A stretch of 64,000 nucleotides of DNA from an uncultured Oscillospiraceae bacterium. GTDB lineage: Bacteria > Bacillota > Clostridia > Oscillospirales > Oscillospiraceae. Every line of letters starts with the position of its first letter. Position 1 is the stretch's first letter. Shown one piece after another: positions 10,228 through 18,990 of the stretch. The stretch covers positions 9,716-73,715 of the forward strand of contig CAKTQM010000002.1 of NCBI GenBank assembly GCA_934597125.1. Reading direction: 5' to 3'. Both the position numbers and the translations under genes were made by a program. The notes under the pieces are model-generated. The model did no database searches, was not told where the DNA came from, and was given only the letters and a program-made list of their open reading frames with translations.

Positions 10228-11181
10228 ATGGATCGAGAAATGCTGGGCAGATTTATCGCCCAGAGACGCAAGGAGCTGAACCTGACCCAGCGCCAGCTGG
10301 CGGAGAGACTCCACGTGACGGACAAAGCCATCAGCAAATGGGAGCGGGGCGCGGGCTGCCCCGATATCTCTCTGCTGGAGCCGCTGGCGGAGGCTCTGGG
10401 TCTCAGCGTGGATCAGCTGCTGACCTATCAGGCCGCCCCGGCGGAGCCGGAAGCGCCATCGGAGCCCGCCCCCACCTCAGAGGCGGTGCAGGCTGTGCTG
10501 GATCTGACCCTGGCCCAGCGCCGCGCCCGCCGTCAGCGCCGCTGGATCGTCGGCCTGGCCGTGCCCCTGTGCCTGATCCTGCTGGCGGTGCTGTACACCG
10601 TTCTGCATACCATACAGGTACAAGGCGGGCTGTTCATCAACAAGAGCAGCACTTCCCCCGACGGCAGCATCACCGTGGTAACGTATACCAGCAATTTCGG
10701 CGCGCAGACAGTCAGGGTAAAGGAGCCTGCCTCCTTGCTGTTTGTCCAAAGAGACGGCAAAACCACCCCCGGCATGGCGCTCAACTACCCCGACACCGAG
10801 ATCACAGACCTGACCTGGTCGCCGGACGGCGCTTACCTCGCCCTGAGCAAATCGTATACAGGGCGGGAGTCCCGCCTCGACTGCGCCGTCTGGCATTTCT
10901 ATCAGGACGCGGGCGGCCAGTGGTATGGCGAGAAAGTTCAGGAGACCCTGCGCTCCTATCTGGCCTACCTGTGGTACGAGGGTGACGAGGCGTTGAAGAA
11001 TGCCCTCTCTGCCGTCCCCACCGCTCAGCCCTCCGGCTATCCCGTCTTTGACGTGACCCTTGACCGCTGGGACGGCGCCGTGCTGCAGCTGAGCTGCACC
11101 TACACCGGTACCGACAATACCCACCGTCAGGTGACTGTCCGCTACGACCTCGCCGCACAGCAGGTACTCTCCGCGGCGTGA
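10228..11181 (+). CDS. XRE-family regulator with transmembrane anchor
   Basis: This 317-aa protein has an N-terminal XRE/Cro helix-turn-helix (residues about 5-62, LTQRQLAERLHVTDKAISKWERG), a Pro/Glu-rich linker, one predicted membrane helix (about 115-138, IVGLAVPLCLILLAVLYTVL) and an extracytoplasmic C-terminal domain of about 175 residues with beta-rich character. A DNA-binding domain joined to an external domain suggests direct membrane-to-DNA signalling, but the ligand is not evident. The start at 10228 follows GGAGGTGATCCC. Longer upstream in-frame starts run through the GC palindrome and lack an RBS. Confidence 0.85.
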   Translation: MDREMLGRFIAQRRKELNLTQRQLAERLHVTDKAISKWERGAGCPDISLLEPLAEALGLSVDQLLTYQAAPAEPEAPSEPAPTSEAVQAVLDLTLAQRRARRQRRWIVGLAVPLCLILLAVLYTVLHTIQVQGGLFINKSSTSPDGSITVVTYTSNFGAQTVRVKEPASLLFVQRDGKTTPGMALNYPDTEITDLTWSPDGAYLALSKSYTGRESRLDCAVWHFYQDAGGQWYGEKVQETLRSYLAYLWYEGDEALKNALSAVPTAQPSGYPVFDVTLDRWDGAVLQLSCTYTGTDNTHRQVTVRYDLAAQQVLSAA

Positions 11182-11191
11182 AGAAAATGTG

Positions 11192-11221
11192 TACAGGGCG
11201 GGGCGAAACCCCGCCCTGTCC
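11192..11221. repeat. GC-rich palindrome downstream of the XRE gene
   Basis: ACAGGGCGGGGC, GAAA-type loop, CCCCGCCCTGT forms a stable stem just after the XRE stop codon. No T-run follows. It is one of the recurring short GC palindromes of this window. The remainder up to 11390 shows no gene. Confidence 0.55.
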
Positions 11222-11394
11222 GTCCTATGGAAGGCGGGAGAAGCAATACGAACTGTATATTTTCGTAAAAATATTACTCCTTGTCTTGTTTCCTCCCTGC
11301 CTCCTGATACAAGCCATAAGCCCAATGAATGGATTTGTGCAATGTCCACGAATCCGGCGGGTAAAATTCGGTGGATGTTTGGAGAAGAAAAAGC

Positions 11395-11423
11395 TTGCAT
11401 TTTGCCGCAAGGGCCGCTATAAT
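11395..11423 (+). promoter_or_regulatory. Promoter of the uracil permease leader
   Basis: TTGCAT at 11395-11400, a 17-bp spacer and TATAAT at 11418-11423 form a good SigA-type promoter. The transcript would start near 11430, immediately before the RBS and start of the leader peptide at 11456. Confidence 0.8.
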
Positions 11424-11455
11424 AAGCAAGAAAATTTTGAAAGGGGGCGCACGCC

Positions 11456-11530
11456 ATGACTACCATCCGTAAAATCAAGTGTAAAGCCGCTCCCACTGTT
11501 TTTGTTTCTATTGTTGATATCGTTGCCTGA
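11456..11530 (+). CDS. Leader peptide (24 aa) upstream of the uracil permease
   Basis: A short ORF encodes MTTIRKIKCKAA followed by PTVFVSIVDIVA. AAAGGGGG at 11440-11447, eight bases upstream, is a strong ribosome-binding site. The second half is written in U-rich codons (11498-11526), and its TGA (11528-11530) overlaps the first bases of an intrinsic terminator stem. This is the arrangement expected of a transcription-attenuation leader. No PyrR-type binding sequence was recognised. The peptide may have no function beyond being translated. Confidence 0.7.
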   Translation: MTTIRKIKCKAAPTVFVSIVDIVA

Positions 11531-11557
11531 CCGATGTTTTTCATCGGTCTTTTTTTT
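11529..11557 (+). terminator. Attenuator between leader ORF and uracil permease
   Basis: The perfect 8-bp stem GACCGATG/CATCGGTC (11529-11536 and 11542-11549) with a T5 loop is followed by eight T residues (11550-11557). It lies 80 bases before the permease start and directly after the leader peptide. A ribosome at the leader stop codon would cover the left arm and so could prevent termination. Confidence 0.85.
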
Positions 11558-11628
11558 CGGCCTGCGGCCGCTGACATGTTTGGTAAGTAACTACACATAC
11601 AAGACAAATGAAAGAGAGGAATCACGCC

Positions 11629-12966
11629 ATGAAGAAAGATCTCGGCCAGGTGGCCATCTACGACGCGAGAGAGTTGGGTGTCCCCCGTATGCTGGTGCTG
11701 GGCCTGCAGCACCTGTTTGCCATGTTCGGCGCCACCGTGCTGGTGCCCATCCTGGTCAGCTCCTACGGCCTGCCCCTGTCCATCCAGACCACCCTGCTGT
11801 TCGCGGGCCTGGGCACCCTGCTGTTCCATCTGTGTACCAAGCTGAAAGTGCCCGCTTTCCTGGGCTCCTCCTTCGCCTTCCTGGGCGGCTTCGAGGCGGT
11901 GGCTCAGCTGGATGTGGGCAAGTTTGCCGGCATGAGCGGCGAGGAAAAGCTGCCCTACGCCCTGGGCGGCGTGGTGGTGGCGGGCCTGCTGTACCTGGTG
12001 CTGGCGCTGCTGTTCAAGCTGGTGGGCGCCAAGAAGGTCATGCGCTTCTTCCCCCCCATCGTCACCGGCCCCATCATCATCCTCATCGGCCTGAACCTGT
12101 CCGGCACCGCCATCGCCAACGCCTCCACCAACTGGTGGCTGGCCCTGCTGGCTATCGCCATCATCATCGTGGCAAATATCTGGGGTAAGGGCATGGTCAA
12201 GATCATCCCCATCCTGCTGGGTGTGGTGGGCAGCTATGTGGTGGCCCTGATCACCGGTCAGGTGGACTTCACGGAAGTGGGCCATGCCGACTTCGTAGGT
12301 CTGCAGCAGTTTGTGATCGCCAAGTTCGATATCACCTCCATCCTGGTAATGGCCCCCATCGCCATCGCCGCCATGATGGAGCACATCGGCGACATCTCCG
12401 CCATCTCCTCCACCACCGGCAAGAACTTCATCGAGGATCCCGGCCTGCACCGTACCCTGCTGGGCGACGGTCTGGCTACCGCCATGGCCGGTATGTTCGG
12501 CGGCCCCGCCAACACCACCTACGGTGAGAACACCGGCGTCCTGGCTCTCAGCAAGGTCTACGATCCCCGGGTCATCCGTCTGGCGGCCCTGTACGCCATC
12601 ATCCTCAGCTTCTCTCCCAAGTTCGACGCCCTGGTGAACTCCATCCCCACCGCCATCGTGGGCGGCGTCAGCTTCGTCCTCTACGGTATGATCTCCGCCG
12701 TCGGCGTCCGCAACGTGGTAGAGAACAAGGTGGATCTTACCAAGTCCCGCAACCTGATCATCGCCGCGGTGATCTTCGTCAGCGGCCTGGGCTTCAGCTC
12801 CACCGGCGGTATCACCTTCACCGTGGGCGGCGCCGATATCACCCTGACCGGCCTTGCCATCGCCGCCCTGGCCGGCGTCATCCTGAACGCCCTCCTCCCC
12901 GGCAACGACTACGAGTTCGGCTCCAGCGTCGAAGGCGACAAGTCCGCCGACCTGGGCAGCTATTAA
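11629..12966 (+). CDS. uraA: Uracil/xanthine permease, NCS2 family (UraA-like)
   Basis: This 445-aa integral membrane protein would import a nucleobase by proton symport. It has the NCS2 signatures: the N-terminal segment LGLQHLFAMFGATVLVPILV and the central substrate segment MEHIGDISAISSTTGKNF, with about 12-14 hydrophobic segments. The start at 11629 is preferred over the ATG at 11608 because GAGAGG lies between them at proper spacing. Uracil is the more likely substrate because of the uracil-permease-like signatures and the attenuator upstream, whose U-rich design suggests pyrimidine control; xanthine cannot be excluded. Confidence 0.92.
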   Translation: MKKDLGQVAIYDARELGVPRMLVLGLQHLFAMFGATVLVPILVSSYGLPLSIQTTLLFAGLGTLLFHLCTKLKVPAFLGSSFAFLGGFEAVAQLDVGKFAGMSGEEKLPYALGGVVVAGLLYLVLALLFKLVGAKKVMRFFPPIVTGPIIILIGLNLSGTAIANASTNWWLALLAIAIIIVANIWGKGMVKIIPILLGVVGSYVVALITGQVDFTEVGHADFVGLQQFVIAKFDITSILVMAPIAIAAMMEHIGDISAISSTTGKNFIEDPGLHRTLLGDGLATAMAGMFGGPANTTYGENTGVLALSKVYDPRVIRLAALYAIILSFSPKFDALVNSIPTAIVGGVSFVLYGMISAVGVRNVVENKVDLTKSRNLIIAAVIFVSGLGFSSTGGITFTVGGADITLTGLAIAALAGVILNALLPGNDYEFGSSVEGDKSADLGSY

Positions 12967-12975
12967 GAGACAAAC

Positions 12976-13014
12976 AAAAAGTGCCTTAGGCCAACCGGCC
13001 TAAGGCACTTTTTT
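12976..13014. terminator. Strong bidirectional terminator between uraA and malQ
   Basis: The perfect 12-bp stem GTGCCTTAGGCC/GGCCTAAGGCAC (12981-12992, 12997-13008) with loop AACC has a T6 run on the plus side and an A5 run on the left. It serves uraA and probably the convergent malQ operon. Confidence 0.92.
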
Positions 13015-13069
13015 GTTTCAGTGAAAAGGGAAGAGTTGTGGTATACCGCTAAAGCCGCATGCTGGAAAA

Positions 13070-14602
13070 TCAGTTCTCCTCCGCGGCTTCTTCTTCCGCC
13101 GTCTCCGCCGTCCGTTTCTCCGTGCGGCTATACATGACGGTCATGTCGTAGATCTTTTTGGCCAGCGTTTCGTCCGCCTCGCCGGACAGCATCCGCCACT
13201 GCCAGTTGCCGCCCAGTGTGCCGGGGGTGTTCATGCGGTGATACTGCCCCAGTCCCAGATAGTCCTGCATCTGTGCCACAAACAGGTCGGCGACGCTGCT
13301 CTGTCCGCCCCGCAGAATGCCCCAGTGGAAGCCCTCCTCGTCGTTCAGCCCCAGATACCGCTTGGCATAGGCGATGTCCTCCGGCGACGCCTCCTCACGC
13401 CACAGAGCCACGGGGCTGTTGTCGTGGGTGCCGGTGTAGCACACACAGTGGCGGGGATAGGTGTGGGGCAGATAGTTGCTGCTGTCGCGGGAATCAAAGG
13501 CGAACTCCAGCACCTTCATTCCGGGCCAGCCGGAATCCTGCAAAAGCTGCTGCACGGTGGGGGTGGGATAGCCCAGATCCTCGGCGATGAACTGCAAACC
13601 GGGGAACCAGCCCGTCAGCGCGTTGACCAGTGCCATGCCCGGGCCCTTGCGCCACTCTCCGTTGCGGGCGGTGGTGTCGCCATAGGGCACGGCCCAATAG
13701 GTGTCCAGTCCGCGGAAATGGTCAATGCGGATCACATCATACAGCTTGCCCGCCCCGTCGATGCGGCGGATCCACCAGCCGAAGCCGTCCGCCTGCATCA
13801 CGTCCCAGCGGTACAACGGCGTGCCCCACAGCTGCCCATCCTCGCAGAAGTAGTCGGGCGGCACACCGCTGACGGCGGTGGGGATGCACTGGTCGTCCAG
13901 CTGGAAAAACTCCGGCTCCGCCCACACGTCGGCACTGTCCATGGGCACATAGATGGGCAGGTCGCCGATCACCTGAATATCCCGCTCGTGCAGATACTCC
14001 CGCAGTGCCGTCCACTGCCGGAAGAACAGATACTGGATGTAGATAAACAGCTCCACATCCTCCCGCAGCAATCTGCGGTATTTCTCCAGCACCTCAGGCG
14101 TTTTCCGCAGCCGCAGCGCGTCATCCGGCCATTCCGTCCAGGACTTCATGCCGAAATGCCGCTTGCAGGCCATGTACAGGGCGTAATCCTCCAGCCACCG
14201 GCCATTCTCCTGCCGGAAGGCGGCCACCTCTGCCGCATCCCGCTGCCAGCCCCGCTCCTTGGCGATGGCCAGCACCTGGAACCGGCTCTCATAGATCTTG
14301 CCATAGTCCACATACCGCGGCTCGCTGCCCCACTGGCAGCGGGTCACCTCGTTTTTTTTCAGCAGCCCATCGGCCACCAGCATATCCAGGTCGATGAAAT
14401 AGGGGTTGCCCGCAAAGGTGGAAAAGCTCTGATACGGCGAGTCGCCGTAGCTGGTGGGGCCCAGAGGCAGCATCTGCCAATAGCGCTGCCCCGCCGCGTG
14501 CAGGAAGTCTGCGAATTCATAGGCTGCCCTGCCCAGCGTACCGATGCCATAGGGCGACGGCAGGGAGGAGACAGCCAGCAAAATACCACTGGAACGTTTC
14601 AT
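13070..14602 (-). CDS. malQ: 4-alpha-glucanotransferase (amylomaltase)
   Basis: MalQ transfers glucan segments between maltodextrins, yielding glucose and longer chains in the cytoplasm. This 510-aa GH77 protein has the family's N-terminal SSLPSPYGIGTLG, the nucleophile segment RIDHFRGLDTYWAVP, the acid/base segment FIAEDLGYPTP and the third acidic site GTHDNSPV. The start at 14602 (MKRSSG) has a GAGAGAG RBS eight bases upstream; the ATG at 14608 is too close to it. It is the last gene of the lacI-malEFG-malQ cluster, 102 nt beyond malG, with a GC palindrome at 14651-14674 in the gap. Confidence 0.95.
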   Translation of the reverse strand: MKRSSGILLAVSSLPSPYGIGTLGRAAYEFADFLHAAGQRYWQMLPLGPTSYGDSPYQSFSTFAGNPYFIDLDMLVADGLLKKNEVTRCQWGSEPRYVDYGKIYESRFQVLAIAKERGWQRDAAEVAAFRQENGRWLEDYALYMACKRHFGMKSWTEWPDDALRLRKTPEVLEKYRRLLREDVELFIYIQYLFFRQWTALREYLHERDIQVIGDLPIYVPMDSADVWAEPEFFQLDDQCIPTAVSGVPPDYFCEDGQLWGTPLYRWDVMQADGFGWWIRRIDGAGKLYDVIRIDHFRGLDTYWAVPYGDTTARNGEWRKGPGMALVNALTGWFPGLQFIAEDLGYPTPTVQQLLQDSGWPGMKVLEFAFDSRDSSNYLPHTYPRHCVCYTGTHDNSPVALWREEASPEDIAYAKRYLGLNDEEGFHWGILRGGQSSVADLFVAQMQDYLGLGQYHRMNTPGTLGGNWQWRMLSGEADETLAKKIYDMTVMYSRTEKRTAETAEEEAAEEN

Positions 14603-14704
14603 AGTCATTGCTCTCTCGATTCAGAATGATATAAGGTGATAGGTTGTTACAGGGCGGGGAGGAGCCCCCGCCCTGCGGATAGATGAGACTTTTTGCCGTT
14701 AAGC

Positions 14705-15547
14705 TTACCCCTTCACCGCGCCGGCTGCCACACCCTTGATGATGTGCTTCTGTCCCAGCACGTAGATGATGATAATGGGCAGCACGGTCAGCACGATACA
14801 GGCCATCATGGGGCCCATTTCCACCTTGCCGTAGCCGCCGCGGAAGTACTGCACCAGAATGGGGATGGTCATATACTTGGTCTTATCCAGCACCAGATAG
14901 GGCAGCAGATAGTCGTTCCACACCCACATGGTCTCCAGAATGCCGACGCTGACCAGCGTAGGCTTCAGCATGGGCAGCACCACCAGGAAGAAGGTGCGGA
15001 TGGGGCCGCAGCCGTCGATCATGGCGGCCTCCTCGATCTCCAGCGGAATGGACTTCATAAAGCCGCAGAACATGAACACGGCCAGTCCCGCGCCGAAGCC
15101 CAGATAGACGATGCAGATGTTGAAGGGGGTGTTCAGCTTGGTCTTGTCGGCCAGATTCGCCAGTGTGAACATCAGCATCTGGAACGGCACCACCATGGAG
15201 AACACGAACAGGAAATAGCAAAACTTGGTGATCTTGCTGTTGACGCGGGTGATGAACCACGCGCACATGGAGCAGCAAATCAGGATCAGCGCCACCGACG
15301 TGACGGAGATCACCAGACTGTTGAAGAATGCCGCCAGAAAGCCCTGAGAGTGGATGGCGCTGGCAAAGTTGTCAAAGCCGGCAAACTGCTCGGCGGTGGG
15401 CAGCTGAAATGCGGTGTTGGTGCTGATGGCGGACTCCACCTTGAAGGAGTTGATGACTACCATCACGATGGGATACACCCACGCAAGGCTCAGAACGGCC
15501 AGCACGGCTGTCCAGATCCCGTTGATTACGCGACTGCGCTTTTGCAT
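14705..15547 (-). CDS. Maltodextrin-type ABC transporter permease (MalG-like)
   Basis: This 280-aa protein with six hydrophobic segments has the carbohydrate-uptake permease EAA motif (EIEEAAMIDGCGPIRTFFLVVLPMLKP, about 185-211) that contacts the ATPase. It forms a heterodimeric channel with the adjacent permease. Its ATG overlaps the upstream gene's TAA by one base (TAATG at 15547), so the two are translationally coupled. No ATPase gene lies in the cluster; a shared MsmX-type ATPase, such as the one at 24147-25316, probably energises it. Substrate assignment to maltodextrins comes from malQ. Confidence 0.92.
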   Translation of the reverse strand: MQKRSRVINGIWTAVLAVLSLAWVYPIVMVVINSFKVESAISTNTAFQLPTAEQFAGFDNFASAIHSQGFLAAFFNSLVISVTSVALILICCSMCAWFITRVNSKITKFCYFLFVFSMVVPFQMLMFTLANLADKTKLNTPFNICIVYLGFGAGLAVFMFCGFMKSIPLEIEEAAMIDGCGPIRTFFLVVLPMLKPTLVSVGILETMWVWNDYLLPYLVLDKTKYMTIPILVQYFRGGYGKVEMGPMMACIVLTVLPIIIIYVLGQKHIIKGVAAGAVKG

Positions 15548-16398
15548 TACTGCTGCACCTCCTTCGACTTGGTCAGCTTCAGCTGCAGGCTGGAAATGGC
15601 GATCACCAGAATGCAGAACAGCACGGCCTTAGCCTGACCGATACCCTTCCACTGGGGCCCGGAGCGGACATAGAAGGTCTGATAGATGTTCAGCGCCAGC
15701 ATCTCCGAGGCGTGGGCCGGCTCACCGCCGGTCAAAGCCAGGTTCTGATCGAACAGCTTGAAGGAGTTAGTCAGCGTCAAAAACAGGCAGATGGTGATGG
15801 AGGGCATCAAATTGGGCAGCTTCACCTTCCAGAAGGTCTGCCACGGTGTGGCGCCGTCAATATATGCTGCCTCGATATAGTCGTTGGGGATGGACTGCAG
15901 TCCCGCGATATAAATGATCATCATATAGCCGATCTGCTGCCAGCACATCAGAATGATCAGGCCCCAATAGCCATACGTGGCGTCCAGCGCCAGCAGCGGC
16001 TTGCCCAGCAGAGACAGCACGCAGTTCAGCAGGATCTGCCAGATATAGCCCAGCACGATGCCGCCGATCAGGTTGGGCATGAAGAACACCGTGCGGAAGG
16101 GCGTGGTGCCCTTGATGCCCCGGGTCAGCAGCAGCGCGATTGCCAGCGCCAGAATGTTGATTAGGATGGTGGACACCACTGTGAATTTCGCCGTAAACCA
16201 GAAGGCGTTGGCGAACAGCTCGTCCTGAAAGGCCTTCACATAGTTGCTCAAACCCACAAAAGTCGCCTTGTTGATGGTGGTGAACTTGCACAGGGACAGA
16301 TACAGTCCCTGGCAGAAGGGGATCACGAAGCCAAGCAAAAAGGCGGCCAGCGTCGGTAAGAGGAATATGGGCCAGTACTTGCGAATGTTTTTCTGCAT
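15547..16398 (-). CDS. Maltodextrin-type ABC transporter permease (MalF-like)
   Basis: This 283-aa membrane protein has six predicted helices and the EAA loop EAAYIDGATPWQTFWKVKLP. It is shorter than enterobacterial MalF, as usual for Gram-positive sugar permeases. The start at 16398 (MQKNIRKYW) is chosen because GGGAGG lies eight bases upstream; the ATG at 16404 is only two bases from it. It pairs with the MalG-like protein downstream and receives substrate from the lipoprotein encoded upstream. Confidence 0.92.
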   Translation of the reverse strand: MQKNIRKYWPIFLLPTLAAFLLGFVIPFCQGLYLSLCKFTTINKATFVGLSNYVKAFQDELFANAFWFTAKFTVVSTILINILALAIALLLTRGIKGTTPFRTVFFMPNLIGGIVLGYIWQILLNCVLSLLGKPLLALDATYGYWGLIILMCWQQIGYMMIIYIAGLQSIPNDYIEAAYIDGATPWQTFWKVKLPNLMPSITICLFLTLTNSFKLFDQNLALTGGEPAHASEMLALNIYQTFYVRSGPQWKGIGQAKAVLFCILVIAISSLQLKLTKSKEVQQ

Positions 16399-16487
16399 GA
16401 GCATTACCTCCCGGTCATCTGCGAACTTCGGCACCTGCCTCTGCGCCCCGCTCCGGGCGGGACGTACAGGTATATGCCGATGGTGTG

Positions 16488-16524
16488 CGGTTGTCGGGTG
16501 GGCCGCAGGCCCACCCGACAACCG
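16488..16524. promoter_or_regulatory. Perfect 17-bp hairpin between malE-like and malF-like genes
   Basis: CGGTTGTCGGGTGGGCC, loop GCA, then its exact complement. There is no T-run, so it is more likely an mRNA-stabilising or processing structure, or a partial terminator, that raises binding-protein expression over the permeases. This is a known arrangement in sugar ABC operons; the function here is inferred. Confidence 0.7.
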
Positions 16525-16559
16525 GAATTCATCAGGGAATGTGTTCTGTCAAAGCGCGA

Positions 16560-17852
16560 TTACTTCAGCGCGTACTCGGCAGCCCAGCCGTCCACGAAAG
16601 CGGTCTTCACGGCATCCCAGTCGCCGGTGCCGGCGGCATAGGCGGTCAGCGCGGAGCCAACGCCGTTCTTCCACTCCTCGGAAGGCATGGTGGGGAAGTT
16701 CCAGGACACGGGGGTCTTGCCGTCGGCGGTCATGGCCTTATCCTGCTTCACGAACAGGTTGTTGGATTCCAGAGCGCCCTTGAAGGGGATCACGAAGCCC
16801 ATCTCATTGGCCAGAGCCTCGGTGCCCTTGTCGGAGGTGACGCACCAGTACAGGAAGTCCAGAGTAGCCTGGATGTCCTCTTCGCTGGCGTCCTTGTTGA
16901 CGCACCAGTAGTTCTCGGTACCGGTGCACAGGCCCTGATTGGCCTCGTCGCCCACGCCGATGTAAATGGGGATCATCGCCATCTCTTCATCGCTGTACTT
17001 GGCGGACAGAGCGCCGTACTCCCAGGAACCGTTCTGGAAGAACACAGCCTCGCCGTTCAGGAACTCGTTCTCGGAGTCAGTACCGGTCTTGCCGGCCAGA
17101 TCCTTGGGATCGCAGGTGCTGTTGTTGATATACAGGTCGAAGATGTTCTTGTAGTTGTCCAGATAGGTGCCCTTGATGGCGTCGGTAGTGCCGATGCCGT
17201 CAGCCTGATACTCGAAGTAGATGGGCAGGTTGGCCAGATGGGTCTTAAAGCGCCAGTCGGAGCTGCTGTCCATACCGGCGGAGGTGAAAGCGGCGAAGCC
17301 CAGCTCGTCCTTGCGGGCGGTGATATCCTCGGCGACCTTCTTCAGATCAGCAAAGGACTTGATGTCGTCGGTGGTGTAACCAGCCTTTTCCAGCAGAGCG
17401 GTGTTGGTGATCAGACCATAGGACTCGATAACATAGGCGATACCGTAGACAGCACCGTCCTCTTTCAGGGCGTAGTTGTCGCTGGTCAGCTCACCGTACA
17501 CGGCGGAGCTGCTCAGATCATAGCAGTAATCCTTCCAGTTGGCCAGACCCACGGGGCCGTTCACCTGGAACAGGGTAGGCGCATCGGTCTTGGCCATGTC
17601 GGCCATCAGGGTCTCCTCATAAGTACCGGAAGCAGCGGTCACCACGGTGACGGGCACACCGGTCTCCTCGGTGTAAGCCTTGGCCAGATTCTGCCAATCC
17701 TCATCCTGTTCGGGCTTGAAGTTCAGGTAATACACCTTGCCGGTGGCAGTGGCGTCATCACCGGAACCCTGTGCGTCGTTGCTTCCGCCGCCGCAGGCGA
17801 CCAGAGACAGAGACATCACAAGAGCCAGGATCAGTGCAAGAAACTTTTTCAT
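16560..17852 (-). CDS. Sugar-binding lipoprotein of the maltodextrin ABC importer
   Basis: This 430-aa family 1 extracellular solute-binding protein has a lipobox (LSLVAC, Cys near residue 20) after a typical MKKFLALILALVMSLS signal, a low-complexity Gly/Ser linker, and a MalE/UgpB-like fold. It captures sugar outside the membrane and delivers it to the two permeases. AAAGGAGA lies upstream of the chosen ATG; longer in-frame ATGs would disrupt the signal peptide. The maltodextrin specificity is inferred from malQ and the LacI regulator in the same cluster. Confidence 0.92.
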   Translation of the reverse strand: MKKFLALILALVMSLSLVACGGGSNDAQGSGDDATATGKVYYLNFKPEQDEDWQNLAKAYTEETGVPVTVVTAASGTYEETLMADMAKTDAPTLFQVNGPVGLANWKDYCYDLSSSAVYGELTSDNYALKEDGAVYGIAYVIESYGLITNTALLEKAGYTTDDIKSFADLKKVAEDITARKDELGFAAFTSAGMDSSSDWRFKTHLANLPIYFEYQADGIGTTDAIKGTYLDNYKNIFDLYINNSTCDPKDLAGKTGTDSENEFLNGEAVFFQNGSWEYGALSAKYSDEEMAMIPIYIGVGDEANQGLCTGTENYWCVNKDASEEDIQATLDFLYWCVTSDKGTEALANEMGFVIPFKGALESNNLFVKQDKAMTADGKTPVSWNFPTMPSEEWKNGVGSALTAYAAGTGDWDAVKTAFVDGWAAEYALK

Positions 17853-17910
17853 GTTGATTGATCTCCTTTTAATTGATTTTATTTTCACAGTATGCACTGC
17901 AAAAAACGGT

Positions 17911-18924
17911 TTATACCAGTGTTTTCACGCTGCCGCCGGGCCGCAGTACCGTGGGCAGTACCTCGTGGCAGTTGCCGCTGCGCCCCTCGATCATGTCCAG
18001 CAGCGTCCGGATGCTGTGGCGTCCCATCTCCTCCATGGGCTGGCACAGGGTAGTCAGCGGCGGATCCATATAGTCGGATACCTCAATGCCGTCAATGGCG
18101 ATCAGCGAACAGCCCTCCGGCACGGTGCGCCCGTGCTCCCGCAGGGAACGCATGGCGGCGATGGCCATGTTGTCCGAAATGGCAAACACCGCGGTAAAGT
18201 CCGCGCCGCTCTCCAGCGCCTGGTTCATGGCCTGATAGGAGCCCTCGATGCTGAAGGTCTCGGTACAGATCACCAGCGACGGATCCGGCGTGATACCGGC
18301 TTCGGTCAGCGCCTGGATGTACCCCTCGTACCGCAGCTGGCTGATGGAGTGGTCGTCGGGGCAGGTGACCATGGCGGCGATGCGCCGGTGGCCGTGGTCG
18401 ATGAGATAGCGGGTGGCGCGATAGGCCGTCTCCTTGTCGGCGATGGCGACAGAGGAGTAATCCCCGTGCTCCAGCGTGCCGTACTGATTGCTGAACGAGC
18501 AGCACACGAAAGGCACGTTCAGCAGCGCCAGATCCGCGGCGGTATAGTCGAACCGCCCGCCCAGCAGCACCAGTCCCCGCAGACGCTTTTCCCGCTCCAT
18601 GATGGCGGCCCGCTTCAACTCGTCCTCGTTGGCGCCGATCTGCTGCATCACCATGGTGTAGCCTCCGGCGGTGATGCCCGCCTCCACGGCGCGGATGATG
18701 TCGGTGTAGAAGGGGTTGGAGATCCCGCGCACCACAAGGCCGATGGCGTCGGACTTGGTCTTCACCAGATCCCGCGCCGAATTGTTGGGGATGTAGTTGG
18801 TGCTTTCGATCACCTCCAGCACCCGCTGGCGGCTCTCGGCGCTGACGTCGGGCCGGTCGTTCAAAACGCGGGAGACGGTGGTGATGCTTACGCCGCTGAT
18901 GCGCGCGATGTCCTTGATGGTCAC
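17911..18924 (-). CDS. LacI-family transcriptional regulator
   Basis: This 337-aa repressor has the LacI headpiece (residues 1-50: TIKDIARISGVSITTVSRVLNDRPDVS) and a periplasmic-binding-protein-like sugar domain. It is the first gene of the minus-strand cluster, 58 nt ahead of the sugar-binding lipoprotein, and probably controls it in response to maltodextrin or a derivative. A LacI-type operator candidate lies upstream at 18978-18990. The gap before the binding-protein gene holds a related AAAACGGTTT-like sequence near 17905. Confidence 0.92.
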   Translation of the reverse strand: MTIKDIARISGVSITTVSRVLNDRPDVSAESRQRVLEVIESTNYIPNNSARDLVKTKSDAIGLVVRGISNPFYTDIIRAVEAGITAGGYTMVMQQIGANEDELKRAAIMEREKRLRGLVLLGGRFDYTAADLALLNVPFVCCSFSNQYGTLEHGDYSSVAIADKETAYRATRYLIDHGHRRIAAMVTCPDDHSISQLRYEGYIQALTEAGITPDPSLVICTETFSIEGSYQAMNQALESGADFTAVFAISDNMAIAAMRSLREHGRTVPEGCSLIAIDGIEVSDYMDPPLTTLCQPMEEMGRHSIRTLLDMIEGRSGNCHEVLPTVLRPGGSVKTLV

Positions 18925-18977
18925 GGTATTTCCTCCTGTTGCGTGCCGCCCGCCGCGAACAACTCGGTAACGCTACC

Positions 18978-18990
18978 GGAAACGTTTTCA
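18978..18990. promoter_or_regulatory. Candidate LacI-family operator
   Basis: GGAAACGTTTTCA is a near-palindrome centred on CG, the form typical of LacI-family and CcpA/cre operators. It lies about 55 bases upstream of the lacI-like start, which fits autoregulation or catabolite control. Confidence 0.55.

Noticed and set aside
11608-11628. Earlier ATG for the uracil permease
   Set aside because: The ATG at 11608 is directly followed by the GAGAGG ribosome-binding site of the ATG at 11629, and family members begin near MKKDLG.
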